Assembly: GCA_030654015.1 (NCBI GenBank)
Contig: JAURYI010000107.1
Location: forward strand, 40,317 to 104,316
Origin: Methylococcales bacterium
GTDB taxonomy: Bacteria > Pseudomonadota > Gammaproteobacteria > Methylococcales > Methylomonadaceae
DNA length: 64,000 nt
Direction of reading: 5' to 3'
The position numbers were made by a program, and so were the translations under genes. The notes below the pieces were generated by a model. The model was not told the DNA's origin. It saw only the letters and a program-made list of their open reading frames with translations, and ran no database searches. Numbering within the stretch: position 1 is the first letter of the stretch; every line of letters starts with the position of its first letter. This document shows positions 1-8,454 of this stretch, in pieces.

Positions 1-375
1 TGCACCGTAAAGATTGACATACACACGCGCAACAGAATCGGTCAAGCCATTGACCGACCTCGATCTGGGTTCGCCTTCCACTTCTGCTGTCCCTGATAAC
101 CACGCCGCTGGAAGAATGACATCAACCTTGCCAGATTTACCCCAAAAATCCAATGACCGCGCATAAGCAAAAACTGCCGTGTGCGTTTCCAACTTGGCGT
201 TCTCAATAGGCAGTGCAGGTGAAAAGGCAACATTACCTTTGGTATTCGCGTAGCCTGCAATCAAAAAGTTAAGATCCGTCGGTATATTGGAATACGAGCG
301 CGGATCCATCTCCGTTGCATTCACTAACGAAGTAGCCATTCCTAGAACCGCTACTGCTGCTAATGCTATTTTCAT
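1..375 (-). CDS. Secreted/outer-membrane protein, MetA-pathway 'transporter' family (3' end off the window)
   Basis: Only the first 125 codons are visible; the gene runs off the left edge. The ATG at 375-373 follows an AAGGATTAAGG stretch that can serve as ribosome binding site. The first 20 residues form a signal peptide ending VNA. The mature part begins TEMDPRSYSNIPTDLNF and continues with an alternation typical of outer-membrane barrels. The MDPRxYSNxPxxxNFL opening resembles proteins annotated as 'putative MetA-pathway of phenol degradation/transporter' (PF13557-like). It lies 13 bp after the stop of the preceding barrel gene, so the two are probably co-transcribed. The family's biochemical role is poorly known, and the name does not establish phenol metabolism. 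Confidence 0.7.
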   Translation of the reverse strand, partial: MKIALAAVAVLGMATSLVNATEMDPRSYSNIPTDLNFLIAGYANTKGNVAFSPALPIENAKLETHTAVFAYARSLDFWGKSGKVDVILPAAWLSGTAEVEGEPRSRSVNGLTDSVARVYVNLYGA

Positions 376-388
376 GAAGCCTTAATCC

Positions 389-1207
389 TTACCAATAGCC
401 TGTTAGCCCCATATAAGGGCCGTGCATTGTTATATCGGATGTTAAATCCGTTCCGTTTACTTGCACATTCAACATCTTGTAACCTGCTTCTACCGAAGCA
501 GGAACATCAAACAAACTTGTGCGATAACCGATTGTACCGAGCGCGGAGCTGGTAAAGTTCACTTTATCCACACCAAAACCACCAACGCTACCGTCTACCA
601 AAACATACCATTTGGGGGAAATATCGACCATAACCCGACCACCTAATACGGGTGCCGTGATAGAGGAGTTCGTTGATTTACTAACGCGTGCGAATTCTGC
701 TTGATTACCTAACCAAATAGTGCGTGCGCCCGCATAGATGTCGAAGCTATAAGAACGTGGGTTTTCACCCCACTTGCTAACACGTTCTGCGGCTGGTGAA
801 CCCAATAGGCGGTAACTCGCGCCATATTCCATAATGCCCATGCGCGTTGACACGCCTTTACTTTCACCCTTATCAACTTGAGGTCTAAAATCCAACCCCA
901 TGTAACTACCGTCTAGGTAAAAGCCAATTCGATCATAATAAGCGTTGAAATGTCCATTAAACGTCATTGGGAAATTGCGCAATTTCCCCATAATATCAAT
1001 GAAACTGGGGCTAGCCGATGTCTCAAACGGACCAGACGTGAAATTACCGTCTATGCGTGGCAACCACAGATAGGTATTAAGATCAAATGCCCAAGGGTTT
1101 CCAGAGAGATTATTTTCTAAACTCTCGGCACTATGAACAACAGGGGTTGTTGCTAATGCCGCTGTTAGCATGAAGTGTTTAAAATACGAGGAGAAATTGA
1201 CTTTCAT
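389..1207 (-). CDS. Predicted outer-membrane beta-barrel protein
   Basis: A 272-residue protein with a signal peptide (about residues 1-26, ending VVHSA). The rest is made of short alternating strands rich in Tyr, Gly and aromatics and closes with the terminal aromatic residue (GYW) that many BAM-inserted outer-membrane proteins carry. No family name can be given from sequence alone. It is the upstream member of a two-gene unit with the MetA-like protein. A FecI-like sigma gene lies upstream on the same strand behind a GC-rich hairpin, so sigma-dependent expression of this pair is possible but unproven. Cellular location is well supported; substrate and function are unknown. Confidence 0.7.
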   Translation of the reverse strand: MKVNFSSYFKHFMLTAALATTPVVHSAESLENNLSGNPWAFDLNTYLWLPRIDGNFTSGPFETSASPSFIDIMGKLRNFPMTFNGHFNAYYDRIGFYLDGSYMGLDFRPQVDKGESKGVSTRMGIMEYGASYRLLGSPAAERVSKWGENPRSYSFDIYAGARTIWLGNQAEFARVSKSTNSSITAPVLGGRVMVDISPKWYVLVDGSVGGFGVDKVNFTSSALGTIGYRTSLFDVPASVEAGYKMLNVQVNGTDLTSDITMHGPYMGLTGYW

Positions 1208-1530
1208 TTTTAGCCTTAAGTGATTAGTGAATCAGTAGCCAGATAACATAAAGGGGAATAACCCCGTGTTTTTCAGGTACAAAAAGTTGTTATTGCTTAA
1301 TGTTACCTTAATGGTATAACTATTTTAAGGAAAATAATTCACTTGGTTGGCTACGAATGGCTTCAACACGCATTTAATGAATTTAATGTGAGTACGCAAC
1401 AGCTTATGCGCTTATGAGCTTATGCGTTTGATGATATTTTTACACAGTACGCATTCAGTTAAACGTACTAAAGCCAATGATGGCATTGAATGCCCCGCGC
1501 GGTTGTGCGGGGCGGCAGCAGAAAATCAGT
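1208..1530. other. 323-bp intergenic gap with repeats and a hairpin
   Basis: No credible gene on either strand. The gap holds a short direct repeat of the word CTTATGCG (about 1406-1428) and, at its right end, a GC-rich hairpin listed separately. The left part (1208-1340) should carry the promoter of the minus-strand barrel gene, but I see no -35/-10 pair I would defend. Confidence 0.4.
1492..1513 (-). terminator. GC-rich hairpin after the ECF sigma gene
   Basis: A GCCCCGC/GCGGGGC 7-bp stem with an 8-nt loop, 17 bp past the sigma-factor stop codon. There is no clear T run on the minus strand, so termination may be weak or the hairpin may only stabilise the 3' end. Confidence 0.4.
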
Positions 1531-2052
1531 TCAGCTGTTTTTTAAATTCTTTAAACGATTACGACAATGCCGTAAGCCTTTCATGATATGTTTTTCGACA
1601 CCGCTTTCTGAGATACCTGTATGTTGCGCTACTTCACCGTAGCTCATTTCGTGCATTTTATTCAAAATAAAGGTATCGCGACAGCGCGGCGGCAATTCAT
1701 CAATCACCTGTCTCATCAGATCTATATCCTGATTATCCGCTAGCAATTGTTCAATAGACGGTGCTTCAATGGTCGATTCTAAAATAGGGTATTGAGCCTG
1801 CACATAATTGTCAGTGACTTTTTTATGCTTAAGATGATCGAACGCCAGATTTTTGGCAACACGAAATAAAAACGCTCTGGGGTTTTCAATATGTTGCTGC
1901 TGCACTTCGCGAGACAAAATAATAAAACTCTCTTGAATAATATCTTCCGCCGATTCTCTGCAATCAGTAATTCGCGTTGTATAGCAGATTAATTCTTTTT
2001 GATGCTGTTGATAAACCGTTGCTATGTTCAAAACCGCCTCCTTAAATTTCAT
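1531..2052 (-). CDS. ECF RNA polymerase sigma factor, FecI-like
   Basis: A 173-residue sigma-70 family protein of extracytoplasmic-function type. Region 2 is visible (ITDCRESAEDIIQESFI, then ENPRAFLFRVAKNLAFDH), followed by a linker and region 4 (IDELPPRCRDTFILNKMHEMSYGEVAQHTGIS, with a C-terminal SGVEKHIMKGL recognition helix). The wording is closest to FecI/PvdS-type sigma factors. I chose the ATG at 2052 over an upstream in-frame TTG (2064). FecI-type genes normally sit beside a fecR anti-sigma gene and often a TonB receptor; neither is present here. The next genes downstream encode two exported proteins, which are candidate targets. Confidence 0.85.
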   Translation of the reverse strand: MKFKEAVLNIATVYQQHQKELICYTTRITDCRESAEDIIQESFIILSREVQQQHIENPRAFLFRVAKNLAFDHLKHKKVTDNYVQAQYPILESTIEAPSIEQLLADNQDIDLMRQVIDELPPRCRDTFILNKMHEMSYGEVAQHTGISESGVEKHIMKGLRHCRNRLKNLKNS

Positions 2053-2242
2053 ATCAACTAACAATAAAGCATTTGTTATGCCAATAGAGACGTTTTATAT
2101 TTTTATCTATTACATCAATTGGATATAATGAATCACCAAAATATTTTAATACTGGAAACTAAATTAAATGCGTCATATCACCTATTAATTGCGTGATATG
2201 ACGTAGTTTTAGTATATTGAACTTATTAGTTCATATAAACAA

Positions 2243-2275
2243 AAACCTGCGAGGTCTTTAAGACCTCGCAGGTTT
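2243..2275. terminator. Perfect 15-bp palindromic hairpin between two gene ends
   Basis: AAACCTGCGAGGTCT, a TTA loop, then its exact reverse complement. It lies just past the end of the minus-strand metallopeptidase gene (stop at 2302) and upstream of the sigma gene. No long T run follows. It may act as a terminator or 3'-end stabiliser, or may be a REP-like element. Confidence 0.55.
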
Positions 2276-2301
2276 CAGGTGTTATACCAGCCGACAATTT
2301 A

Positions 2302-2967
2302 TCAATGCCAGGCGCGTTTTTTTGCGACAAAAAAGTGGGTATCCAATATAACCGCCACTTCTTCGTAGCTGATAATTTTTTTATCATTTGCCAGAATATA
2401 ATCTGCCAGCGCGGTAATGGCACGCCAATGCGACCAATTATTAACAAAATCAAAAGCAGCCCGAAACAATTGAGCAATTTTCTTTTCCTGCTGTGCATTA
2501 TCGGCAATAAAGCAATCAAGATATTGATTAATGACTTCTAAATCGGCTGAACCGCCATAATTGCGTAACGCATCCATAGGTACTAAACGGGGGCTGATGA
2601 GTTCGTTATCGCGTTGCGCAATGTAGTTTGCTTCTGCCAATGAACCCACTAATAAATTGATAATATCGGCCTCAAAAGCCTGTTGATACGCCTTTTTTTG
2701 TGCATCTGAGAAATTATAAACGGCTTCTTCAATCGAAGACGGCAGCGTATGAATCAAGCGTCCGCCCTCTAATTTGGTTGTACAGTTATCATCAACATTG
2801 CATAAACAATCACCAATAATAATCTGAAAAAAAACGGGGGGCAGTTGCTTTTCTTTATTGCCGAAATAAATAGCCGCCGCGTGTCCCGCTTCGTGAATCG
2901 CTGTTTTTCTGCCAAGTTCAATATAATCAACGGGAATAAAATCTTGTAATGTATGTCTGCGTTTCAT
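2302..2967 (-). CDS. Stand-alone FtsH/M41-like zinc metallopeptidase domain protein
   Basis: A 221-residue protein. Residues 20-34 contain the HEXXH zinc site as TAIHEAGHAAAIYFG, closely matching the start of the FtsH peptidase (M41) domain. Further on, GSLAEANYIAQ (about 109-118) and GGSADLEVINQYL (138-150) resemble the FtsH segments GGRAAEE and GASNDLxxAT, so Asp142 could be the third zinc ligand. No AAA ATPase domain and no membrane segment are present, so it is far shorter than FtsH (about 600-650 residues). The ATG at 2967 is preceded by GAGG. A longer in-frame reading back to 3270 was rejected because it crosses an intrinsic terminator. The substrate is unknown; enzymatic activity is inferred from motifs only. 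Confidence 0.65.
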   Translation of the reverse strand: MKRRHTLQDFIPVDYIELGRKTAIHEAGHAAAIYFGNKEKQLPPVFFQIIIGDCLCNVDDNCTTKLEGGRLIHTLPSSIEEAVYNFSDAQKKAYQQAFEADIINLLVGSLAEANYIAQRDNELISPRLVPMDALRNYGGSADLEVINQYLDCFIADNAQQEKKIAQLFRAAFDFVNNWSHWRAITALADYILANDKKIISYEEVAVILDTHFFVAKKRAWH

Positions 2968-3420
2968 ATTAATGACCTCGGCATTTAAAAAAAATGCGGA
3001 CAACCTGTTCCGCATTATTGAAAAGAAAGTGTTTATAACTAACCGATACCCCGTTGCTCTTGTTACTTTTCTGGCAACAAATATCAATTGTTTAGAGTCT
3101 ACTGTTTTAAATGCGCAGTGAGAATGTGACATATTGCCGCGCGACAAAATGTGCCTTTTTTTGAAGAAAAACATATTAAATAAGTAGGTTAATCCCATTT
3201 CAATTTTATTTATTATCAATTCATGTTTATTATCCGATACCATTCTCACCCAAGAAAACCCGAAAAACAATCAACAAGAATGGGGTATTAAAGGGTATAG
3301 ATTGGGTACTAAAAATACCCATTCCATAAAATTTAAATAACTCGATTACCTTGTCACCCTTGCATCAAAGTAACCAATAGGTGCAAAATTGCCCTATACC
3401 TTACTTTACTGGAACAACAA
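2968..3420. other. 453-bp gap between divergent genes, including a long leader
   Basis: No convincing gene. On the minus strand it would form a leader of up to about 400 nt for the M41-like gene, ending in an intrinsic terminator (listed separately). At 3281-3325 there are repeated GGGTA words and an ATTGGGTA/TACCCATT hairpin. The right end supplies the start region of the plus-strand gene at 3421; I could not identify a clear promoter. Confidence 0.4.
2987..3016 (-). terminator. Intrinsic terminator/attenuator just upstream of the M41-like gene
   Basis: On the minus strand: AATGCGGA, an 8-nt loop, TCCGCATT, then eight T residues. It ends only about 20 nt before the start codon of the metallopeptidase gene. 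Its position suggests either transcription attenuation of that gene or termination of an upstream small RNA. Confidence 0.6.
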
Positions 3421-3897
3421 ATGCGTAAACTACTGCTTATAATGACACTCATATTGTGGACTCAGCTGGCAATTGCCGTTGAAACCTACGACACTTACCA
3501 CAATGAAAAATTCGATTATTCGATAGACTATCCAAAAGAGTTATTGTTCCCGCAAGGGGAGTCAGATAGTAATGATGGGCAGAAGTTTTTATCGAAAGAT
3601 GCCGAAGTCAGTTTACTGGTTTACGGGTCAAATAACGTTCTGGATAAATCGCTGGAAGAGGTGTACCGCGAAGAATCACGCGGCGGCACAGCCGAAAATC
3701 CCAAGCGGGTGGTGACTTATAAGGTACTGGAAGATAACTGGTTTGTGGTCTCTGGCTATAATGCAGGACGCATTTTTTACCAAAAAACCCTGTTGAGCGG
3801 CGGAGTGTTTAAAACCTTTATACTGGAATACGATGAAAGTGAAAAAGCCCGTTATGATGCAATTGCCAAACGCATAGAAAAATCATTTATTGATTAA
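3421..3897 (+). CDS. Periplasmic protein of unknown function
   Basis: A 158-residue protein with a signal peptide (MRKLLLIMTLILWTQLAIAV, cleavage after about residue 19). The mature domain begins with YHNEKFDYSIDYPKEL, a pattern seen in small exported proteins that sample the lumen of a beta-sandwich or PsbP-like fold. That resemblance is weak. No catalytic motif or cysteine pair is visible. It stands alone, convergent with the metal-efflux operon, with a perfect hairpin directly after its stop. Function unknown. Confidence 0.65.
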   Translation: MRKLLLIMTLILWTQLAIAVETYDTYHNEKFDYSIDYPKELLFPQGESDSNDGQKFLSKDAEVSLLVYGSNNVLDKSLEEVYREESRGGTAENPKRVVTYKVLEDNWFVVSGYNAGRIFYQKTLLSGGVFKTFILEYDESEKARYDAIAKRIEKSFID

Positions 3898-3904
3898 TGC
3901 TGAT

Positions 3905-3930
3905 GGAGTCCAAAACCTGTTTTGGACTCC
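3905..3930. terminator. Perfect 11-bp hairpin with CCTG loop
   Basis: GGAGTCCAAAA, loop CCTG, TTTTGGACTCC, starting 8 bp after the stop codon of the periplasmic protein and facing the convergent DUF3240 gene. It is probably a bidirectional gene-end hairpin. The AAAACCTGTTTT core recurs at 57276-57287. Confidence 0.6.
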
Positions 3931-3938
3931 GACAACTT

Positions 3939-4247
3939 TTAAATCACGCCGTTATCAATCACCGGCAACACCCAGTATTGAATGCCAGAGCCTGAAAACT
4001 CCCGTTTTAATTGCTCAACCAAGGCTTCCAAATCATTTTCATCGACATACATTTGGAAACGCAGGCGTTTTTGCCGCCCTGTCACCTGTTCAGCCAAGGA
4101 TAAGCCTTTGTTTTCATGATGATGGGCATTAACAGTGAAACTGCTAAAACCCAATTCTTCTTCCAACAGCAACAAACTATCAACGACCGCTTCTTCAAGA
4201 CTCGGCGGCACATTGAGCGTAACGAGATATTCTTTATCATGCTTCAT
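3939..4247 (-). CDS. DUF3240 family protein of a metal RND efflux operon
   Basis: A 102-residue cytoplasmic protein with no signal peptide. It has the alternating strand and helix pattern of a PII-like/ferredoxin-like small domain (LVTLNVPPSLEEAVVDSLL near the N-terminus; RFQMYVDENDLEALVEQLK later) and a HHHEN stretch that might bind metal. The DUF3240 family is typically encoded at the end of CzcCBA/CusCBA-like operons. Its ATG overlaps the stop of the RND pump gene (ATGA), so it is translationally coupled. A metal-sensing or modulatory role is inferred from context only. Confidence 0.75.
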   Translation of the reverse strand: MKHDKEYLVTLNVPPSLEEAVVDSLLLLEEELGFSSFTVNAHHHENKGLSLAEQVTGRQKRLRFQMYVDENDLEALVEQLKREFSGSGIQYWVLPVIDNGVI

Positions 4248-7200
4248 AACCTTTCCTCTTTCGGTAAGCCGAATAATTTAAACAGAATAGGCAGTAAAAA
4301 CAGCGTCAGAAAAGTTGATGATACCAAACCGCCGATGACCACAATGGCTAACGGGCGTTGAATTTCCGACCCTGGGCCCGTGGCAAATAACAACGGAATC
4401 AAACCAAACGCCGCGATACTCGCCGTCATCAACACAGGACGTAATCGCCGCGACGAACCTAAGGTAACCACTTTGATTATATCCATGCCCATGGCTTTGA
4501 GCTGATTAAAATAACTCACCATCACCACGCCATTCAGCACCGCAATCCCCAACAAGGCAATAAAACCCACCGAGGCAGGCACGGATAAATACTCACCTGA
4601 CATCCACAAACCGAACACGCCGCCGACCATCGCCAACGGGATATTGGACAACACCAACACCGCTTGGCGTACTGAGCCGAAGGTGGAAAACAGCAACAAG
4701 AAAATCAACCCCAGTGCGATAGGCACAACCAGTGTAAGCGTTGCCGCCGCGCGTTGTTGGTTTTCAAACTGTCCGCCGAATTCCACTGTGTAACCTATCG
4801 GTAATTTGATTTTTTCTTCCACGGCTTTGCGCGCTTCCTCCACAAAACTCACTAAATCACGCCCTTGAACATTACTACGCACTACGGTAAAGCGTTGTCC
4901 TTTTTCGCGTCCGATAGACACCACGCCTTCGACTTTTTCAATTTTAGCAATCGCGGTGACCGGCACATGACCGCCATTCGGCAACGTAATTTGCAGATTA
5001 TCAAAATTCGCGGTGTTGCTTGAACCGCGCAAAATCAGTGGAGTGCGTTTAATGCCTTCCTGCACCACACCCAGATTTAAACCTTCAATCTGAGAACGCA
5101 ACAGGTTTTCAATGCTGTCTGCATCCAGTCCTAAACGCCCCGCTGCTAATTTGTCGATAGTGAGTTGTAAAAACTGCATCCCGTCATTTTGTTTAGCGAA
5201 CACATCACTTGAACCCGTAATATGTTTTAGAATTTCGGCGATTTCATTGGCTTTGTCATTAAGTATGGCGAGATCTGCACCGAATAATTTAATCGCCACA
5301 TCACCGCGTGTGCCTGTGAGCATTTCGGACACGCGCATTTCAATGGGTTGGGTAAATCCAAAGGCAATCCCTGGGGTTTGCGCCATGACTTGTCGAATTT
5401 CTTCGATAAGTTCATCTTTGCTTTTCATGCGCCATTGGTCTTTGGGTTTTAATACTAAAAAGGTATCAGTTTCATTCAAGCCCATCGGGTCTAAGCCCAA
5501 TTCATCCGAACCTACCCTTGAGACAATCGTGGCAATTTCTGGGACGTTTTTCAGCAGATTTTTTTGCACTTGACCATCTAATGCCACCGAATTTGCCAGC
5601 GTGATAGACGGCAGTTTTTCCAATTGCAAAATAATGTCGCCTTCGTCCATCGTCGGCATAAAGGTACTGCCGATTTGGGTGAATACCACGCCCGTAATCA
5701 CTAACAACACTGCCGCGCCAGTAAACACTTTTTTGCTGTTATTGAGACACCACAGCAAACTGGGTTGATAGAGTTTTTGCAGTTGACGCGGTAGCCACGG
5801 TTCTTCGTGTGAAACTTCTTTTAATAAATAAGAGGCAATCACCGGAATCACCGTGAGCGATAACACCAGCGAACCGCTGAGCGCGAAGACGATAGTCAAC
5901 GCCACAGGGGTGAATAATTTCCCCTCCAAACCTTGCAAGGTCAGCAACGGTAAAAACACGATAATGATGATTAAAATCCCCGCAGTCACCGATGCGGCAA
6001 CCTCTGCGGTGGCGCGGTAAATAATGTGTAAGCGCGGCAAACGTTGCGCGGTTTTGGTGTGCGCTAAGTGAGTGATAAGATTTTCCACCACCACCACAGC
6101 GGCATCGACCAGCATACCAATCGCAATCGCCAAGCCGCCTAAACTCATTAAGTTCGCCGACATCCCCATTTGTTTCATGAGTATAAAGGTAAACAACGCC
6201 GCTAACGGCAACGCTAACGCCACCACCAACGCGGCGCGTAAATTGCCCAAAAATAAAATCAGCAACACGATAACCAAGACAATCGCTTCCAATAGCGCGT
6301 GTAATACGGTATCTACTGCTTTATCAACTAAATCGCCGCGATTGTAAAACACCTTGGTTTCCACGCCTTTGGGAAAACCTTTGCTGATTTCGGCGAGTTT
6401 GGCTTCAATGCCTGTAATCGTTTGTCGGGCATTCGCACCGCGCAAACTCAACACCAAACCTGTCACCGCTTCGCCCTGACCGTTTTTACTGACCGCGCCA
6501 TAACGAGTCAACGCGCCAATGTTGACATCGCTAATATCAGCAACAGTAATGGGTATGCCATTTTTATTATCGACGACGATATTTTTCACATCCTCAAGGG
6601 TTTTAATCCGTCCTTCGGCACGGACAATCAGGGCTTCTTCCCCGTCAGTCAATCGCCCTGCCCCATCATTGCGATTATTGCTTTGAATGGCTTGTTGCAG
6701 TTTATCGAGACTGATGCCGCGTGCCGATAAGCGGGTATTATCAGGAATAATTTCAAAACTACGCACCAAACCGCCTAAGGAATTGACATCAGCAACCCCA
6801 TTCACGGTACGCAACGCAGGACGTATCACCCAGTCCAATAAACTGCGCAACTCCATCAAACTCAAACCGCCGCCCTCTACCGAAAACATAAACATCTCAC
6901 CTAGCGGCGTGGTCATCGGCGCGATACCGCCTTCGACACCTGCGGGTAGATTGCCCCATAAGGTATTCAAGCGTTCGGCAATTTGCTGTCTTGCCCAGAA
7001 TATATCCGTACCTTCTTCAAAATCCACAGTAATATCAGTCATTGCGTATTTAGCCACCGAACGCAACATGGTTTGATGCGGAATACCCAATAACTCCACT
7101 TCAATGGGTGCGGTGATACGCGCTTCCACTTCTTCGGGTGTCATACCTGCCGCTTTAACAATAATTTTTACTTGCGTGGGTGACACTTCAGGAAACGCAT

Positions 7201-7306
7201 CAATGGGAATATTAGTAAACGAGTAATAGCCGCCACCTGCCAACAACAAGACGACTATCATCATCAACAGCCGCTGACTGAGTGCGAAACGAATCAAGTG
7301 TGACAT
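4244..7306 (-). CDS. Heavy-metal efflux RND pump, CzcA/CusA family
   Basis: A 1020-residue inner-membrane proton/metal antiporter, the usual length for the HME-RND family. It shows the N-terminal membrane helix, DAFPEVSPTQVKI, the porter domain start EGTDIFWARQQIAERLN, and a first helix bundle from about residue 335. The TM4 motif is VDAAVVVVEN at 400-409, with a second bundle from about 860. Zn/Co/Cd-type CzcA pumps usually carry an acidic DFG...DGA motif in TM4; here it is AIAIGMLVDAA, so the exported metal cannot be assigned. Its ATG overlaps the adaptor's stop (TAATG). It works with the adaptor and outer-membrane channel upstream. Confidence 0.92.
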   Translation of the reverse strand: MSHLIRFALSQRLLMMIVVLLLAGGGYYSFTNIPIDAFPEVSPTQVKIIVKAAGMTPEEVEARITAPIEVELLGIPHQTMLRSVAKYAMTDITVDFEEGTDIFWARQQIAERLNTLWGNLPAGVEGGIAPMTTPLGEMFMFSVEGGGLSLMELRSLLDWVIRPALRTVNGVADVNSLGGLVRSFEIIPDNTRLSARGISLDKLQQAIQSNNRNDGAGRLTDGEEALIVRAEGRIKTLEDVKNIVVDNKNGIPITVADISDVNIGALTRYGAVSKNGQGEAVTGLVLSLRGANARQTITGIEAKLAEISKGFPKGVETKVFYNRGDLVDKAVDTVLHALLEAIVLVIVLLILFLGNLRAALVVALALPLAALFTFILMKQMGMSANLMSLGGLAIAIGMLVDAAVVVVENLITHLAHTKTAQRLPRLHIIYRATAEVAASVTAGILIIIIVFLPLLTLQGLEGKLFTPVALTIVFALSGSLVLSLTVIPVIASYLLKEVSHEEPWLPRQLQKLYQPSLLWCLNNSKKVFTGAAVLLVITGVVFTQIGSTFMPTMDEGDIILQLEKLPSITLANSVALDGQVQKNLLKNVPEIATIVSRVGSDELGLDPMGLNETDTFLVLKPKDQWRMKSKDELIEEIRQVMAQTPGIAFGFTQPIEMRVSEMLTGTRGDVAIKLFGADLAILNDKANEIAEILKHITGSSDVFAKQNDGMQFLQLTIDKLAAGRLGLDADSIENLLRSQIEGLNLGVVQEGIKRTPLILRGSSNTANFDNLQITLPNGGHVPVTAIAKIEKVEGVVSIGREKGQRFTVVRSNVQGRDLVSFVEEARKAVEEKIKLPIGYTVEFGGQFENQQRAAATLTLVVPIALGLIFLLLFSTFGSVRQAVLVLSNIPLAMVGGVFGLWMSGEYLSVPASVGFIALLGIAVLNGVVMVSYFNQLKAMGMDIIKVVTLGSSRRLRPVLMTASIAAFGLIPLLFATGPGSEIQRPLAIVVIGGLVSSTFLTLFLLPILFKLFGLPKEERL

Positions 7307-8454
7307 TATTCTTCACTCCCCAAACCCAACCAGTTGGCTTTTAACGCCCCCGCGCCTTGAATCGCAATATCATTATCAGCCGACAAGTCGCCGCTGATAA
7401 AGGAGTCTTCGCCTTGTTTGCCCATCACGGTAATCGGTGTCACGGCAAAACCTTCTTTAGTGCGTACAAAAATAAATGACTGATTGTCGTTTTGTGCAAT
7501 AGCGGCGTTAGGCACTTTAAATATCGGGGTATCGCTGGCTTGAATGATTTGAATGTTAATACGCTGCCCTGCCCTGATGGCTGCCTGCTTACCTTTAATC
7601 ACTGCTCTAGCTAACACCGTTTGATTTTCAGCATTGACACTCTGCCCTAACAAGCTGATTTTTGCGGTAATGTCGGTATTTTCAATCTGCACGGTATCGC
7701 CCATTTTCAAACTGGAGACCCGCTCTTGCGGAATGTTAATTTCCAGCCACAATTCATCGAGATTTGCGACGCGGTAAATAGGGGCTAAGCTATCAATGCG
7801 CTCACCTGCCACCGCCATACGTTCCATAATTACGCCCGTAATCGGTGCGCGTAGACTGTGCAGACTGGATAAACGATGGGTTTTAGCCAGCTGTGCAATG
7901 TCGCCTGTTGTCATACCCGCACTTTGTAGTAGCTGTTTATGTTCATCGGCTTCCGAGACAAAAGCATTGTATTGCGCTTGGGTTTCTTGCCAACGACGGT
8001 CGGCAATCACCCCTTCCTGCAACATTTTTTTATCACGCTGATAAAAAACCGACCCCAGTTGTAACTCACTCAACGCCTTAAGATATAAGCGTTGCATAGA
8101 CAGCAAATCGGGACTATTCAGTTCAACCAACACCTCGCCTTTTTTAACGTTATCGCCTATCGCCGCATTGAGTTTAGTGATAAGTCCTGCTTGTGATGCA
8201 CTGACCACATATTCCTGCTCAGGCGGTACAACCACTTTAGCAGGTGCGGTTAAGAGCGGCACTTGGGTAGCGGCTTGTAATTTACCCAGCATTACGCCCA
8301 GATTGCCGAGATTTTGTGAGGATATTTTTACGTTGTTTTCGGCGTGCGCGGGGGTGTAAAACGAAAAACTCAACGCGATTAGCAATAACGAGGTGCGGGT
8401 AATGACTGCCAGTCCTGTGAAGGACTGGCAGTCATGTTTAAATTTCGTACTCAT
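7306..8454 (-). CDS. Periplasmic adaptor of the metal RND efflux system (CzcB/CusB-like)
   Basis: A 382-residue membrane-fusion protein. A hydrophobic stretch, TSLLLIALSFSFYTPAHA (about 21-38), forms the export signal. Next come the barrel-sandwich half VSASQAGLITKLNAAIGDNVKKG, a helical hairpin (about 105-195), the second half-motif LRAPITGVIMERMAVAGERI, and beta-barrel domains. Residues 7-18 are encoded by a 14-bp palindrome (8402-8435), giving an unusually long n-region before the signal core. The ATG at 8454 overlaps the channel gene's stop (ATGA), which supports this start. It links the inner-membrane pump to the outer-membrane channel. Confidence 0.88.
   Translation of the reverse strand: MSTKFKHDCQSFTGLAVITRTSLLLIALSFSFYTPAHAENNVKISSQNLGNLGVMLGKLQAATQVPLLTAPAKVVVPPEQEYVVSASQAGLITKLNAAIGDNVKKGEVLVELNSPDLLSMQRLYLKALSELQLGSVFYQRDKKMLQEGVIADRRWQETQAQYNAFVSEADEHKQLLQSAGMTTGDIAQLAKTHRLSSLHSLRAPITGVIMERMAVAGERIDSLAPIYRVANLDELWLEINIPQERVSSLKMGDTVQIENTDITAKISLLGQSVNAENQTVLARAVIKGKQAAIRAGQRINIQIIQASDTPIFKVPNAAIAQNDNQSFIFVRTKEGFAVTPITVMGKQGEDSFISGDLSADNDIAIQGAGALKANWLGLGSEE
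8402..8435. repeat. 14-bp palindrome inside the adaptor's 5' coding region
   Basis: ATGACTGCCAGTCC, a 6-nt loop, then its reverse complement. Nearly the same hairpin occurs at 11380-11412 between genes. Here it is read through in frame as part of the adaptor's N-terminus. Confidence 0.8.

Noticed and set aside
3000..3270. N-terminal extension of the M41-like protein
   Set aside because: The extension crosses an intrinsic terminator, is rich in Phe/Lys from AT-rich DNA, and the internal ATG has a good ribosome site.
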